Positions 1-8,190 of a stretch of 64,000 nt of DNA are shown here, piece by piece. The notes under the pieces are model-generated. The model worked only from the letters and a program-made list of their open reading frames with translations. It was not told the origin of the DNA and searched no databases. The DNA lies in contig NZ_BBWU01000051.1 in NCBI RefSeq assembly GCF_000974765.1, positions 62,001 to 126,000 of the forward strand, written 5' to 3'. The translations under genes were made by a program, and so were the position numbers. Source of the stretch: Sphingomonas changbaiensis NBRC 104936. GTDB lineage: Bacteria > Pseudomonadota > Alphaproteobacteria > Sphingomonadales > Sphingomonadaceae. The first letter of the stretch is position 1; each line of letters starts with the position of its first letter.

Positions 1-1275
1 GATCGCTTCCGCCTGCCGGTCGGTCAGCGAGAATTCGGCCATCAGCACCGGTTTCGGCTCGTCCTCGGTGCGGATGATCTCGATCACGCGGTCAAGGTTC
101 AGATAGGCGACCAGATACCCGTCGAGCAGCTCGATCCGGTCGCCGATCCGGGTCAGCCGATGCTCCGACCGCCGGCGCAGCACCTCGAACTGGTGATGCA
201 GCCAGCCCTCCAGCACCGCCTTCAGCCCCAGCACGCGCGGCGTGCGGTGCGCGTCGAGCACGTTCATGTTCAGCGGCACGCGGACTTCCAGGCCGCTCAG
301 CCGGAACAGGCTGTCCATCAGCATGTCCGGATCGACAGTGCGGCTGCGCGGCTCCAGCACGATCCGCACCTCGGCGTCGGATTCGTCGCGGACGTCCTCC
401 AGGATCGGCAGCTTCTTGTCGTTGATCAGGGCCGCGATCTCCTCGATCAGCTTGCCCTTCTGCACGCCGTACGGAATCTCGGTCACGACCGCGACCCAGG
501 TGCCGCGGCCGGTATCCTCCCTGGTCCAGCGCGCGCGCACCCGGAACGCGCCGCGCCCGGTCGCATAGGCCTCGGCGATCGCGCCGGGGCCGTCGACGAT
601 GATGCCGCCGGTCGGGAAGTCCGGCCCCTTCACATGCTCCAGCAGCTGCGCCGGCTCGGTATTGGGCTGGTCGATCAGCAGCATTGCCGCGTCGATCAGC
701 TCGGCGGCATTGTGCGGCGGGATCGACGTCGCCATGCCCACCGCGATCCCGCTCGCGCCGTTGGCGAGCAGGTTCGGGAACAGGCCGGGCATGATCTCCG
801 GCTCTTCCTCCTCGCCATTGTAGGTCGGGCGGAAATCGACCGTGCCCTCGTCCAGGCCGGCCATCAGGTCGATCGCGACCTGGGTCAGCCGCGCCTCGGT
901 GTAGCGGTAGGCGGCGGCGTTATCGCCGTCGATATTGCCGAAATTGCCCTGACCGTCGACCAGCGGGTAGCGCAGCGCAAAGGTCTGCGCCAACCGGACC
1001 ATCGCGTCATAGACCGACTGGTCGCCGTGCGGGTGATATTTGCCGATCACGTCGCCGACGACGCGCGCGCACTTCTTGTACCCCGCCGCCGGATCGAGCC
1101 GCAGCAGCCGCATCGCCCAGAGCAGCCGGCGGTGAACGGGCTTCAATCCATCGCGCAGGTCCGGAAGCGAGCGGGCGGTAATCGTCGAGAGCGCATAGAC
1201 AAGGTAACGCTCGGAAAGCGCGCTATCGAACGGAGCATCGGCAATGGCGTCGAACGGGTCGGCGAGGTCGGTCAT
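1..1275 (-). CDS. parC: DNA topoisomerase IV subunit A (5' part, cut by window edge)
   Basis: This is the DNA-cleaving subunit of topoisomerase IV, which decatenates daughter chromosomes together with ParE. The first 425 codons are in the window and the 3' end lies to the left of base 1. The start is the ATG at 1275. The winged-helix breakage-reunion domain is recognisable: the motif [10 protein letters not shown] lies at about residues 81-90, and the catalytic tyrosine is Tyr125 in [10 protein letters not shown]. The TEAR ending and the N-terminus favour ParC over GyrA, which usually has TECR. The residue aligned with the quinolone-resistance serine (E. coli ParC Ser80) is Gln86, while the second hotspot is Asp90. 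It is oriented away from the next gene, the protease at 1293-2585, only in the sense that it follows that gene on the same strand with an 17-base gap. Confidence 0.93.
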   Translation of the reverse strand, partial: MTDLADPFDAIADAPFDSALSERYLVYALSTITARSLPDLRDGLKPVHRRLLWAMRLLRLDPAAGYKKCARVVGDVIGKYHPHGDQSVYDAMVRLAQTFALRYPLVDGQGNFGNIDGDNAAAYRYTEARLTQVAIDLMAGLDEGTVDFRPTYNGEEEEPEIMPGLFPNLLANGASGIAVGMATSIPPHNAAELIDAAMLLIDQPNTEPAQLLEHVKGPDFPTGGIIVDGPGAIAEAYATGRGAFRVRARWTREDTGRGTWVAVVTEIPYGVQKGKLIEEIAALINDKKLPILEDVRDESDAEVRIVLEPRSRTVDPDMLMDSLFRLSGLEVRVPLNMNVLDAHRTPRVLGLKAVLEGWLHHQFEVLRRRSEHRLTRIGDRIELLDGYLVAYLNLDRVIEIIRTEDEPKPVLMAEFSLTDRQAEAI

Positions 1276-1292
1276 GCCGATATCGACTAGAC

Positions 1293-2585
1293 CTAGTTAC
1301 CCGCTGGCGAAATACCCAGGAATTGAAGCGCCTCGCTCGCGGGAACAAAAAAATTGATGCCTTGAGGCGCATCGTTGATGCGAACACCAGCTACGGTCAC
1401 GGCAACCAGCCTGCCGTTCTTGTCGATGAGTGGTCCACCGCTGTCTCCTGGAACCACGGAGGCATCGCTCTGAATAAACGTATAGCCGTCCAGTACCCGT
1501 TGGGCAGAAATGATCCCACGCGTAACGGTACTCTGAAGGGATTTGTCCAACGGTGTACCAATAGCAAACACCTCGGTTCCTACAGGGATCGACTCTGCGC
1601 GAAGCACAATCGGCTTGCGGCCCCGCCCATCAGCCTTGATGATAGCTACGTCTCGTCCACGATCGGCCTTGATAACCTCACCCACCGATTCGAGACCGTC
1701 AGACCAGCGCAGTTTCACATATTTTGCACCGCCGACAACGTGATAGTTCGTGAGAAAATAACCATCTCCCGAGATGAGAAAGGCACTGCCGTGACCATCT
1801 CCGGACAAGACCAGAACTGTAGCTCCGACAGCATCACTGACCGTTTCAACGCCCGTGGCGGGAAGCGACACATTGAGCCGCTCAACGTTTGACGGCGCCT
1901 TCGCGACGTTAAGATCGGTAGGCCGACCTGTAAGGATTTTTTGCAGCTTCCCGGATGCTGCCAAAGCCCTGACATTTTCCGCAAAGGCCGAAAAAACGAT
2001 TGTCTCTATGCCGCCCGATTGAGTCTTTTTCTGTCGATAACCCGTATCAGTCGTAAAGACGTCAACAACCTTCCTGTTGAGCCGGTCGTAAAGTTGCCAC
2101 TCCACTTCCATCAGAGCCGAACCCTTTGCAGACATCAAATCCCCAAACCCAGAATTCGGAAAGCAGACATCGACATTCATCGATTTAATGGTGCCACCTA
2201 CGAGGAATTCAGCTTTTGTAGAGTCTCCTGTATCAAACATCTGTCCGGATACAGAAATCACGTTAAATCCGATCTTGCTTAGCTCATCTTGAAAAACTTC
2301 ATCGAAGTCTTCGGTGTTTAGCTGGAATCGGCCTCCTTTCCAAATTAGGGGCTGGCCGATTGCGCAAATCAGTCCACCTTTAACTCGTCCAAATGCCTCC
2401 CCTCGATTTAGCTTGATCAGCATCTTGCTCAGCTGGACTGGCCGCGTGGCTACGTCAGGGGGGAGGTTCTTCACCACGGCCGGGAGAGGCAAAGGTACCC
2501 TTGCGGTCGACGACTGCGCCCAGACCAACGCTGACGCGGCCATGCCGATGGCGCTGGCAAAGGCCAACGCGCGTGCGACTGTCAT
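1293..2585 (-). CDS. Secreted trypsin-like (S1C/DegP-type) serine protease with an unassigned N-terminal domain
   Basis: This encodes a 430-residue exported protein. A signal peptide covers about residues 1-23 (hydrophobic stretch ending ALVWAQ). The C-terminal half (about 255-425) is a trypsin-fold protease with all three catalytic residues visible: His282 in TNYHVV, Asp312 in RDVAII and Ser382 in PGDSGGP. No PDZ domain follows, unlike typical DegP/HtrA. Residues about 45-220 form a separate region with two cysteines that I cannot assign to a family. The base composition is visibly lower in GC than the flanking genes, with AT-rich third positions, which suggests acquisition by transfer. The substrate is unknown; periplasmic or extracellular action is inferred from the signal peptide. 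Confidence 0.85.
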   Translation of the reverse strand: MTVARALAFASAIGMAASALVWAQSSTARVPLPLPAVVKNLPPDVATRPVQLSKMLIKLNRGEAFGRVKGGLICAIGQPLIWKGGRFQLNTEDFDEVFQDELSKIGFNVISVSGQMFDTGDSTKAEFLVGGTIKSMNVDVCFPNSGFGDLMSAKGSALMEVEWQLYDRLNRKVVDVFTTDTGYRQKKTQSGGIETIVFSAFAENVRALAASGKLQKILTGRPTDLNVAKAPSNVERLNVSLPATGVETVSDAVGATVLVLSGDGHGSAFLISGDGYFLTNYHVVGGAKYVKLRWSDGLESVGEVIKADRGRDVAIIKADGRGRKPIVLRAESIPVGTEVFAIGTPLDKSLQSTVTRGIISAQRVLDGYTFIQSDASVVPGDSGGPLIDKNGRLVAVTVAGVRINDAPQGINFFVPASEALQFLGISPAGN

Positions 2586-2678
2586 CGAATCCCCCCGTTT
2601 CTTCCCCCGTTCACATCAGTGTAAGCGCGATTCCTAACCTACCGCAAGATCGATTCTGCTCCGATTCGGAGCGGTAAA

Positions 2679-2706
2679 GGGGCGGCGGCTCCGATCGCCG
2701 CCGCCC
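2679..2706 (-). terminator. GC-rich hairpin after the 68-aa protein gene
   Basis: Read on the minus strand, a ten-base GC-only stem (GGGCGGCGGC paired with GCCGCCGCCC) closes a short loop just past the stop codon of the gene at 2713-2919, and a short T run (CTTT) follows. This fits an intrinsic terminator for the 4328-2713 cluster. Confidence 0.55.
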
Positions 2707-2712
2707 TCATTC

Positions 2713-2919
2713 TCAGCGTCCCCTGAGCGTATTCAGCAGCGCGACGCCGACGACGCCGGCCAGCGTTGCTGTCGCCCACGGGCGGTCCTTCGCGAATTGC
2801 GTCGCCTTGTTGACCATCTGGTTGTTGCCGAGCGCGTTCTTGATCGAATCCATCGTGCCTGTGCTGTTGTTGCTGTTCGTGGTGTTGCTGTTCGCCTGGT
2901 CCGGTGCGGTCGTGGCCAT
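2713..2919 (-). CDS. Small hypothetical membrane-anchored protein
   Basis: This is a 68-residue protein with an Asn/Thr/Ser-rich N-terminus and one predicted membrane helix near the C-terminus (about residues 51-64), which ends in Arg-Gly-Arg. The segment KDRPWATATLAGVVG recalls the C-terminal anchor of the ElaB/YqjD (DUF883) ribosome-associated proteins, but the protein lacks their long helical part, so the resemblance is only suggestive. It follows the L,D-transpeptidase gene by 30 bases on the same strand, so an envelope or stationary-phase role is possible. No function is assigned. Confidence 0.6.
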   Translation of the reverse strand: MATTAPDQANSNTTNSNNSTGTMDSIKNALGNNQMVNKATQFAKDRPWATATLAGVVGVALLNTLRGR

Positions 2920-2949
2920 GATCGTCTCCTTTATCCAACGGCAGAACGA

Positions 2950-3861
2950 TCAGGCGGCGGCTTGGTGTCCATGCAGGGGGGCGACTTGCGGCGCGTCGCG
3001 CGCGAGTGTCGGCAGGTCGAGGATATAGACCGGCACCGGCCGCGGCAGCGCGACGCGTTGCTCGGGCCGATGCGGATCGGGTGCCGGCAATTGGCCGCCG
3101 AACAGCCAGCGGTAGAGCACGGCCGCATGCTCCAGCCGCACGCACCCCGAGCTGAACCGGCGCGACGCCGCGCGGAACAGCCGCGTGTCCGGCGTGTCGT
3201 GAAGGTAGATGCCGAGATTGTTGGGGAACATGAACTTCACCCGGCCCATCACATTGTACGGCCCCGGTTCCTGGCGCAGTCCCACGTCCGCATCGCCGGC
3301 AGCAACGGCCGTCCAGTCGACCGCTTCCGGATCGAGCGCCGGCGCATCCGGCGCATAGCTGGCGACGGGCTCCAGGCCGGTGCGGCGCAGCCAGCCCGGT
3401 CCGTCCGGCAGCACATGCTCGGCGACGCGGTCCCGCACCAGGTCCGGCGGCACGTTCCAATAGGGGTTCAGCACGGCATAGCGGATCAGCGCAGCCATCT
3501 TGGGCGTGTCCATGCCGGGCTTGCCGGTGACGACTTTCATCGTGCCGGCAACCCTGCCCTCGCCGATCATCCACAACCGGCCGCTCGCAATGTCGACCAG
3601 CACGAAGCGTTCGGCCGGCCCGATCAGCCGGAGCTGGCGAAGATCATGCGCGATCGCCGCCTGATCCTCGGCACTAGCGCTGCGCAGCCGGCTCTCCAAA
3701 GCCGCATAAAGCGGATTGGCCGTTCGTATTTCGGCATCGGACCAGCGCGGATCGGGCCAGAGCGCGCGATCGACGAAATGGATATCCGCTGCTTCGGGCG
3801 GGAGCTGCGGCGCGGCGACGACGGGCATTGAAGCGGGCGCCGCAGGCTCGGCCGCCGCCAT
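2950..3861 (-). CDS. L,D-transpeptidase (YkuD-domain, ErfK/YcbB-like)
   Basis: This is a periplasmic peptidoglycan enzyme that would make 3-3 cross-links or attach proteins to the wall. The YkuD catalytic core spans about residues 84-255, with His221 in IYLHDTP and the nucleophile Cys240 in SSGCVRLE, matching the family signature. The first standard start is the ATG at 3861, which gives 303 residues but no signal peptide. The same frame stays open upstream and encodes a basic segment (RSRRRF), then a hydrophobic stretch (VLAGLFFLGLG) and a cysteine, which looks like an export signal or lipobox. That extension holds no ATG, GTG or TTG; a CTG at 3975 overlaps the stop of the preceding gene. Translation may therefore begin at a rare codon, or the N-terminus may be damaged. 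Confidence 0.8.
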   Translation of the reverse strand: MAAAEPAAPASMPVVAAPQLPPEAADIHFVDRALWPDPRWSDAEIRTANPLYAALESRLRSASAEDQAAIAHDLRQLRLIGPAERFVLVDIASGRLWMIGEGRVAGTMKVVTGKPGMDTPKMAALIRYAVLNPYWNVPPDLVRDRVAEHVLPDGPGWLRRTGLEPVASYAPDAPALDPEAVDWTAVAAGDADVGLRQEPGPYNVMGRVKFMFPNNLGIYLHDTPDTRLFRAASRRFSSGCVRLEHAAVLYRWLFGGQLPAPDPHRPEQRVALPRPVPVYILDLPTLARDAPQVAPLHGHQAAA

Positions 3862-3971
3862 CCGGCCCCATGGCGCGCGCGGGTCGCTGCAGGTGCCCAG
3901 GCCGAGAAAGAAGAGGCCGGCCAGGACCCAGGTCCCGGCCGGTCGAGAAGGTGGGATGAAGCGCCTTCGGC

Positions 3972-4328
3972 TCAGCCGCGCTCGCCGGCCCTCATGGAGC
4001 CGGAGCCAGAGGTTCCGCCGCTCATGCTGCCGGAACCGCTGGTCATGCCGTTATCGCTCATGCCGCCATTGGCATCGCTCGACATGCCAGAGCCGGAGGT
4101 GCCGCTGGACATGTTGCCGTTGCGCGACATGCCGGAACCCGACGTGCCGCTGTTCATGCTGCCGGACATGCCGGAGCTGGACGTTCCACTGTTCATGCTG
4201 CCGGACGTGCCGGTGGCGCCGGTCATGCCGCTGCTGCCGGTGCCCGACCCGCTGCCGGTCTGGGCCAGCGCCACCGAAGCGATCAGCGCTGCCGATGCCG
4301 CGCCCGCGATCAAGAAGTTCCGATTCAT
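3972..4328 (-). CDS. Secreted Gly/Ser/Met/Thr-rich low-complexity protein
   Basis: This is a 118-residue protein with a clear signal peptide (cleavage likely after ASVALAQ, about residue 23). The mature part is almost entirely Gly, Ser, Thr and Met in short degenerate repeats of the type SGMSGSMNSGTSG. No folded domain is evident. It is the first gene of a minus-strand group with the L,D-transpeptidase and the 68-residue protein, so an extracytoplasmic location is likely. The function is unknown; proteins of this composition are common in sphingomonads and usually carry no annotation. Confidence 0.7.
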   Translation of the reverse strand: MNRNFLIAGAASAALIASVALAQTGSGSGTGSSGMTGATGTSGSMNSGTSSSGMSGSMNSGTSGSGMSRNGNMSSGTSGSGMSSDANGGMSDNGMTSGSGSMSGGTSGSGSMRAGERG

Positions 4329-4504
4329 GAGCTGATCTCCTGCCGTTCAGCCCGCGTTCAACCGGCCGGAACCGGCCGCCGTTCCGCCGATCTGATATGA
4401 GTTAGGGAGATTTGCGGACCTGCGTCAGACCGCGAGCGGCCGCTACTCGATCGTTGCGATCATCAGCGCAATCAGCACTGCCATCTTCGACACCAGACGA
4501 CGGG

Positions 4505-5374
4505 CTAACGCTCCGTCACGCGCGTCGCAAATGCCGCGACGTCGTCGACCACCGGCGCCTTGCCGCGAAACGGCTTCGCGATCGCGGTCAGGATGCCGAT
4601 ATGGCCGATACCCGGATAATGCTTCACCTCGACCGGCACGCCGCCCGCGCGCAGCTTTGCCGCCAACTTATCGCTGTTGCGGGGGCGCACGATCGTGTCC
4701 TCTGCTCCGGCCAGCAGCAGCGCGGGGGGATCGCCGGCGCCGGCCCAGGTCACGGGCTGGGTCTCGGCCGGATTTCGCCAGGCGCCGAACGCGTCGATGC
4801 TCGCGCCGATCGTGAACGGCGCAAAGTCGTAGGGCCCGGCGAGCCCCACCAGTCCGCGCACCGCGGCCCGGTCCGCGCCCAGCCAGCGATCGTCCACCGC
4901 CAGCATCGCCGCGATATAGGCGCCCGCCGAGTGCCCGGCGAGCACGATCCGGTCGCCGTCGCCGCCATAGTCCTTCGCATGCGCGCGTACCCAGCGCACC
5001 GCGCTCGCCCCGTCCAGCACGAACCCGGGATAGACCACTTCCGGCACCAGCCGGTAATCGGGGATCACGGTCACGAACCCCCGCGCCGCCAGCGCCCGGC
5101 CGACAAACGCATAGCCGCTCCGCGATCCCGAATTCCACGAGCCGCCATAGAAAAAGACGATGACCGGCCGCAGCCCGGCTGCCGCCCCGGTCGGCGCATA
5201 GATATCGAGCCGCTGCCGCGGCGCCTCGCCATAGGGAATCCCGGCCGCGACCCGCGCGCCGCCGCGATCCTTCGGCACCAGCGCGTCGAACGCGGATAGC
5301 GGAGAGCAGGCGACTGCGAACAGCCCGAACAGGGGCAGGCCGCGTCGCAGATGCGAGACCGCAGCCGGCCTCAC
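4505..5374 (-). CDS. Alpha/beta-hydrolase lipoprotein (esterase/lipase family)
   Basis: This 289-residue esterase-like enzyme begins at a GTG (5374) that overlaps the RTX stop codon as GTGA, so it is probably translated by coupling. The N-terminus has a hydrophobic segment ending in LFAVAC, a plausible lipobox. The catalytic features of the BD-FAE/carboxylesterase group are present: an oxyanion-hole motif FFYGGSW, the nucleophile elbow GHSAGA (serine near residue 143), an acid in AGAEDTI and a histidine in GIGHIG. The substrate cannot be read from sequence. It lies downstream of the RTX repeat protein, which suggests a shared surface or extracellular role but does not prove it. Confidence 0.82.
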   Translation of the reverse strand: MRPAAVSHLRRGLPLFGLFAVACSPLSAFDALVPKDRGGARVAAGIPYGEAPRQRLDIYAPTGAAAGLRPVIVFFYGGSWNSGSRSGYAFVGRALAARGFVTVIPDYRLVPEVVYPGFVLDGASAVRWVRAHAKDYGGDGDRIVLAGHSAGAYIAAMLAVDDRWLGADRAAVRGLVGLAGPYDFAPFTIGASIDAFGAWRNPAETQPVTWAGAGDPPALLLAGAEDTIVRPRNSDKLAAKLRAGGVPVEVKHYPGIGHIGILTAIAKPFRGKAPVVDDVAAFATRVTER

Positions 5375-8190
5375 CCGAACACGAAATCCTGCGCATTGAT
5401 CGCGGCGAGCCGCGTTCCAGCCAATGTCAGGCTGGTATTCTCATCCAGTGTGAAAACCACGTCGTCGCCTTGCTGCGCAGCCTTGTTCATCAACGCGCCG
5501 AAGCTGCCGATCGTGCCCGGCAGGAACCGGATTGTGTCGCCGGCCGCCGCCCCGTTTCCGGCAAAGTCCGCGATCACGTCGCGCCCGAAACCGGGGCCGA
5601 ACACGAAGCTGTCGTCCCCTGCATCCCCGAACAGCTGGTCGTTGCCGCCATAGCTCCAGATGCTGTCGTTGCCGCCGCCGCCATGAATCGTGTTCGCCGC
5701 AGCGTTGCCGACGATCGTGTTCCCCAGCCCGTTGCCGGTCAGGTCCGCGGCGTAGCTGGTCGATGATCCGAACGTCCGCAGTTCCTCAACCGCACTGTTG
5801 TCGGCCAGCGTATAGCTGGTCGCCGTATAGACCGTATCGGTGCCACCCCCGGCCGCCTCGATCACCACATCGCCGGCATTGTCGACATAGTAGGAATCGT
5901 TGCCGCCAAAGCCGGCCATCACATCCGCATCGCCGCCGCCGTTGATCGTGTTCCCCGCCGCATTGCCGTAGATCGTGTTTGCAAGTTCGTTGCCGGACAG
6001 ATTGACGGCATAGCCGGTCGACGAGCCGAACGTGCACAGCAATTCGATCGACGAGCCTCTCGTCAGCGCGAAATCGGCCTTCGCATAAATGGTGTCGAAG
6101 CCCTCGCCGGCTCGCTCCATCACGACGTCGCCGACATTGTCGACATAATAGAAATCGTCGCCGGCATAGCCCCACATCACATCCGCGCCGGCGCGCCCGT
6201 CGAGCCGGTTCGACGCGGCATTGCCGACGATCGTGTTCGCCAGCTCATTCCCGGTCAGGTCGGCGGCATAGGTCGTGGCCGATCCCAGCGTCCGCAGCTC
6301 CTCGACCGCTGAGCCCGCCGCAAGGCTATAGCTCGTGGTGGTATAAACCGTGTCCTTGCCGCCGCCGGCCAGTTCCGACACCTTGTCGCCGGCATTGTCG
6401 ACGAAATAGATATCGTCGCCGCCATAGCCCCACATCACATCCGCCCCCGCGCGGCCATCGAGCCGGTTGGCAACGGCGTTGCCGACCAAAGTGTTGGCGA
6501 TCTCGTTGCCGGTCAGATCGGCGGCGTAAGTCGTGCTGGACCCGGTCGTGCGCACCGACTCGATCGAAAGGCCGGCGGCGAGGGCGTAGCTGGACCGAAC
6601 GTAAATCGTGTCGTTGCCCTCGCCCGCGCGCTCGATGATCGTGTCGTCGGCATCGGCGAAGTAGCTGTCGTCGCCGGTTCCGCCGATCAGCAGATCGGCC
6701 CCGGCGCCCCCATCCAGGCGATCATCGCCGCCCATCCCTGACAGGGTGTCATCGCCGGCACCGCCATCGAAGAATTCGGCATACGCGGTCCCGGACAGCG
6801 CATCTGCGCCCGCACCACCGATAAAATCATTGTCCTGCAGCGCGATCGTCACGTCCATCGTGTCCGTGCCGTTCTCGAAGATTTCCGCAGTCGCACGAAC
6901 GCGAATGGTGATCGTCTCCGTCCCTTCTGCTCGCAGGTCATCGAACAATGAAATTGACGGCAGCATGATCGCGTGATCGCCGCCCGGCAGATCGGTCAGG
7001 TAGAAATTCCTGTCGAACGCTGGAACTGCCGCATCGGAAGAATCCGCTGTCGAGAGGTCGGCAGCGAAGAAAACGGTCACCGATGTCACCACGCGCGTCA
7101 CGTCCCGCAGGATGAGCTGGAGGGGCAGCGAGGCCGTATTTCCCTCGACGGCCGTGCCCGCGACCATGATCGTCGCTGTCGCAGCGTCAGCGGCACTGAC
7201 GACGCGCGGCGTGAATCCACCGAAATGCGCCGCCGTGAGCTCGTTCGCGTCCACGTTCTGGAAACGAACCAGGTTCGCGTAGGGCGTGTCCTGGCCCGGG
7301 CCATCGTGGTCGAACTGCAGCATCGTATCAGACCCGTATTGCACGAGCCGCATGTGACCCGACGCAAAGGGGTCGTCGCCGATACGATTTTTTACGAAAT
7401 AGGAATTGTAGATCGGAGCAACGTCGACGATGTCGCCGCCCGCGCCGGTCGCAAAGTCGGTGACCGTGACGATTCCGGTTTGCTGCCGATAGGACAGGGA
7501 CTGCTGAAGGCGCAGCGTGTCGGCCCCGTCTCCAAGCGTGACGGTGGCGGAGCCTGTTTCGACTTCGGTGGTCACTACGTCGTTGTCCGAACCCGCGTTC
7601 ACGTCGACATGGTCGTCGCCATAGATCGTGACCGCGATATCGTCGGCACCGGCATCGCCATCGATCGTACTGGCAAGGCCGCTCAGAGTGTACGAATAGC
7701 TGACGCCCATCCGATCGTTGCCGACGCCGCCGGACAAACGATCCGAGCCTCCATAGTCGTAGACCTGATCGTCGCCGTCACCACCGTTCAGGATATCGTT
7801 GCCTTGCCCGCCCTCAAGATAGTCGCGGCCGGCGCCCCCATTGATCGTGTCGTTGCCGAGATCGCCGGAAAGATAATCATCCCCGTCGCCGCCGTCGATC
7901 AGGTCGGCGCCCGCTCGGCCGTGGATCGAGTCCGCGCCCCCCTCTCCGCGCAGATTATCGGCCGCCACCGAGCCGTCGATCGCATCCTGTCCGGATGTGC
8001 CCACCACGACCAGCCCCTGGGGCAGGGTTCCGTCGGGCGGATAGCCGAGCCCGGATATCCTTGCCGCCGATGAATGGCGGATTCCCGACGATATAGTCCG
8101 CTTCCGGCCACTCGGGCCGGCGCGGGTTAGGCAGCTCGGTGCCGCTGCCGTCCGCCTTCGGACGTTCGGGATCATGGGCCAGCACCGCAT
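5371..8190 (-). CDS. RTX (haemolysin-type calcium-binding repeat) protein with Calx-beta-like domain; N-terminus lost at a junction
   Basis: The frame encodes many nonapeptide repeats of the form GGxGxDxUx. One block lies near the N-terminus, followed by a Calx-beta-like stretch (the segment containing EGTETITIRV), a second RTX block, and then four tandem units of about 86 residues each built on (Y/F)xVDNAGD and LTGNELANTIVGNA motifs. The C-terminus ends in AQDFVFG. Such proteins are usually secreted by type I systems and bind calcium, but no ABC/HlyD transporter genes are nearby. The genuine RTX sequence begins only near 8050. Upstream of that, the frame runs out of frame through the restriction-modification gene, so the ATG at 8190 is not credible. 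A GTG near 8009 preceded by AGGGGC is one possible start. The gene appears 5'-truncated. Confidence 0.75.
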   Translation of the reverse strand: MRCWPMIPNVRRRTAAAPSCLTRAGPSGRKRTISSGIRHSSAARISGLGYPPDGTLPQGLVVVGTSGQDAIDGSVAADNLRGEGGADSIHGRAGADLIDGGDGDDYLSGDLGNDTINGGAGRDYLEGGQGNDILNGGDGDDQVYDYGGSDRLSGGVGNDRMGVSYSYTLSGLASTIDGDAGADDIAVTIYGDDHVDVNAGSDNDVVTTEVETGSATVTLGDGADTLRLQQSLSYRQQTGIVTVTDFATGAGGDIVDVAPIYNSYFVKNRIGDDPFASGHMRLVQYGSDTMLQFDHDGPGQDTPYANLVRFQNVDANELTAAHFGGFTPRVVSAADAATATIMVAGTAVEGNTASLPLQLILRDVTRVVTSVTVFFAADLSTADSSDAAVPAFDRNFYLTDLPGGDHAIMLPSISLFDDLRAEGTETITIRVRATAEIFENGTDTMDVTIALQDNDFIGGAGADALSGTAYAEFFDGGAGDDTLSGMGGDDRLDGGAGADLLIGGTGDDSYFADADDTIIERAGEGNDTIYVRSSYALAAGLSIESVRTTGSSTTYAADLTGNEIANTLVGNAVANRLDGRAGADVMWGYGGDDIYFVDNAGDKVSELAGGGKDTVYTTTSYSLAAGSAVEELRTLGSATTYAADLTGNELANTIVGNAASNRLDGRAGADVMWGYAGDDFYYVDNVGDVVMERAGEGFDTIYAKADFALTRGSSIELLCTFGSSTGYAVNLSGNELANTIYGNAAGNTINGGGDADVMAGFGGNDSYYVDNAGDVVIEAAGGGTDTVYTATSYTLADNSAVEELRTFGSSTSYAADLTGNGLGNTIVGNAAANTIHGGGGNDSIWSYGGNDQLFGDAGDDSFVFGPGFGRDVIADFAGNGAAAGDTIRFLPGTIGSFGALMNKAAQQGDDVVFTLDENTSLTLAGTRLAAINAQDFVFG
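5622..6660 (-). repeat. Four tandem 258-bp units inside the RTX gene
   Basis: The codons for (Y/F)xVDNxGD-type motifs recur near 6654, 6396, 6138 and 5880, a spacing of 258 bases (86 codons). Between them the units share strings such as LTGNELANTIVGNA and RLDGRAGADVMWG, the two middle ones being closest. The units are diverged, so this is an old internal amplification. Confidence 0.8.

Noticed and set aside
160-1290. Plus-strand frame opposite parC
   Set aside because: The minus strand encodes the conserved ParC N-terminus; the plus frame has no recognisable features.
4440-4504. Tiny 13-codon hydrophobic frame after the hydrolase gene (minus strand)
   Set aside because: No ribosome site and too short to support as a gene.
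5371-8190. RTX gene plus hydrolase as a complete type I secretion operon
   Set aside because: No ABC transporter, membrane fusion protein or outer-membrane channel genes are nearby.
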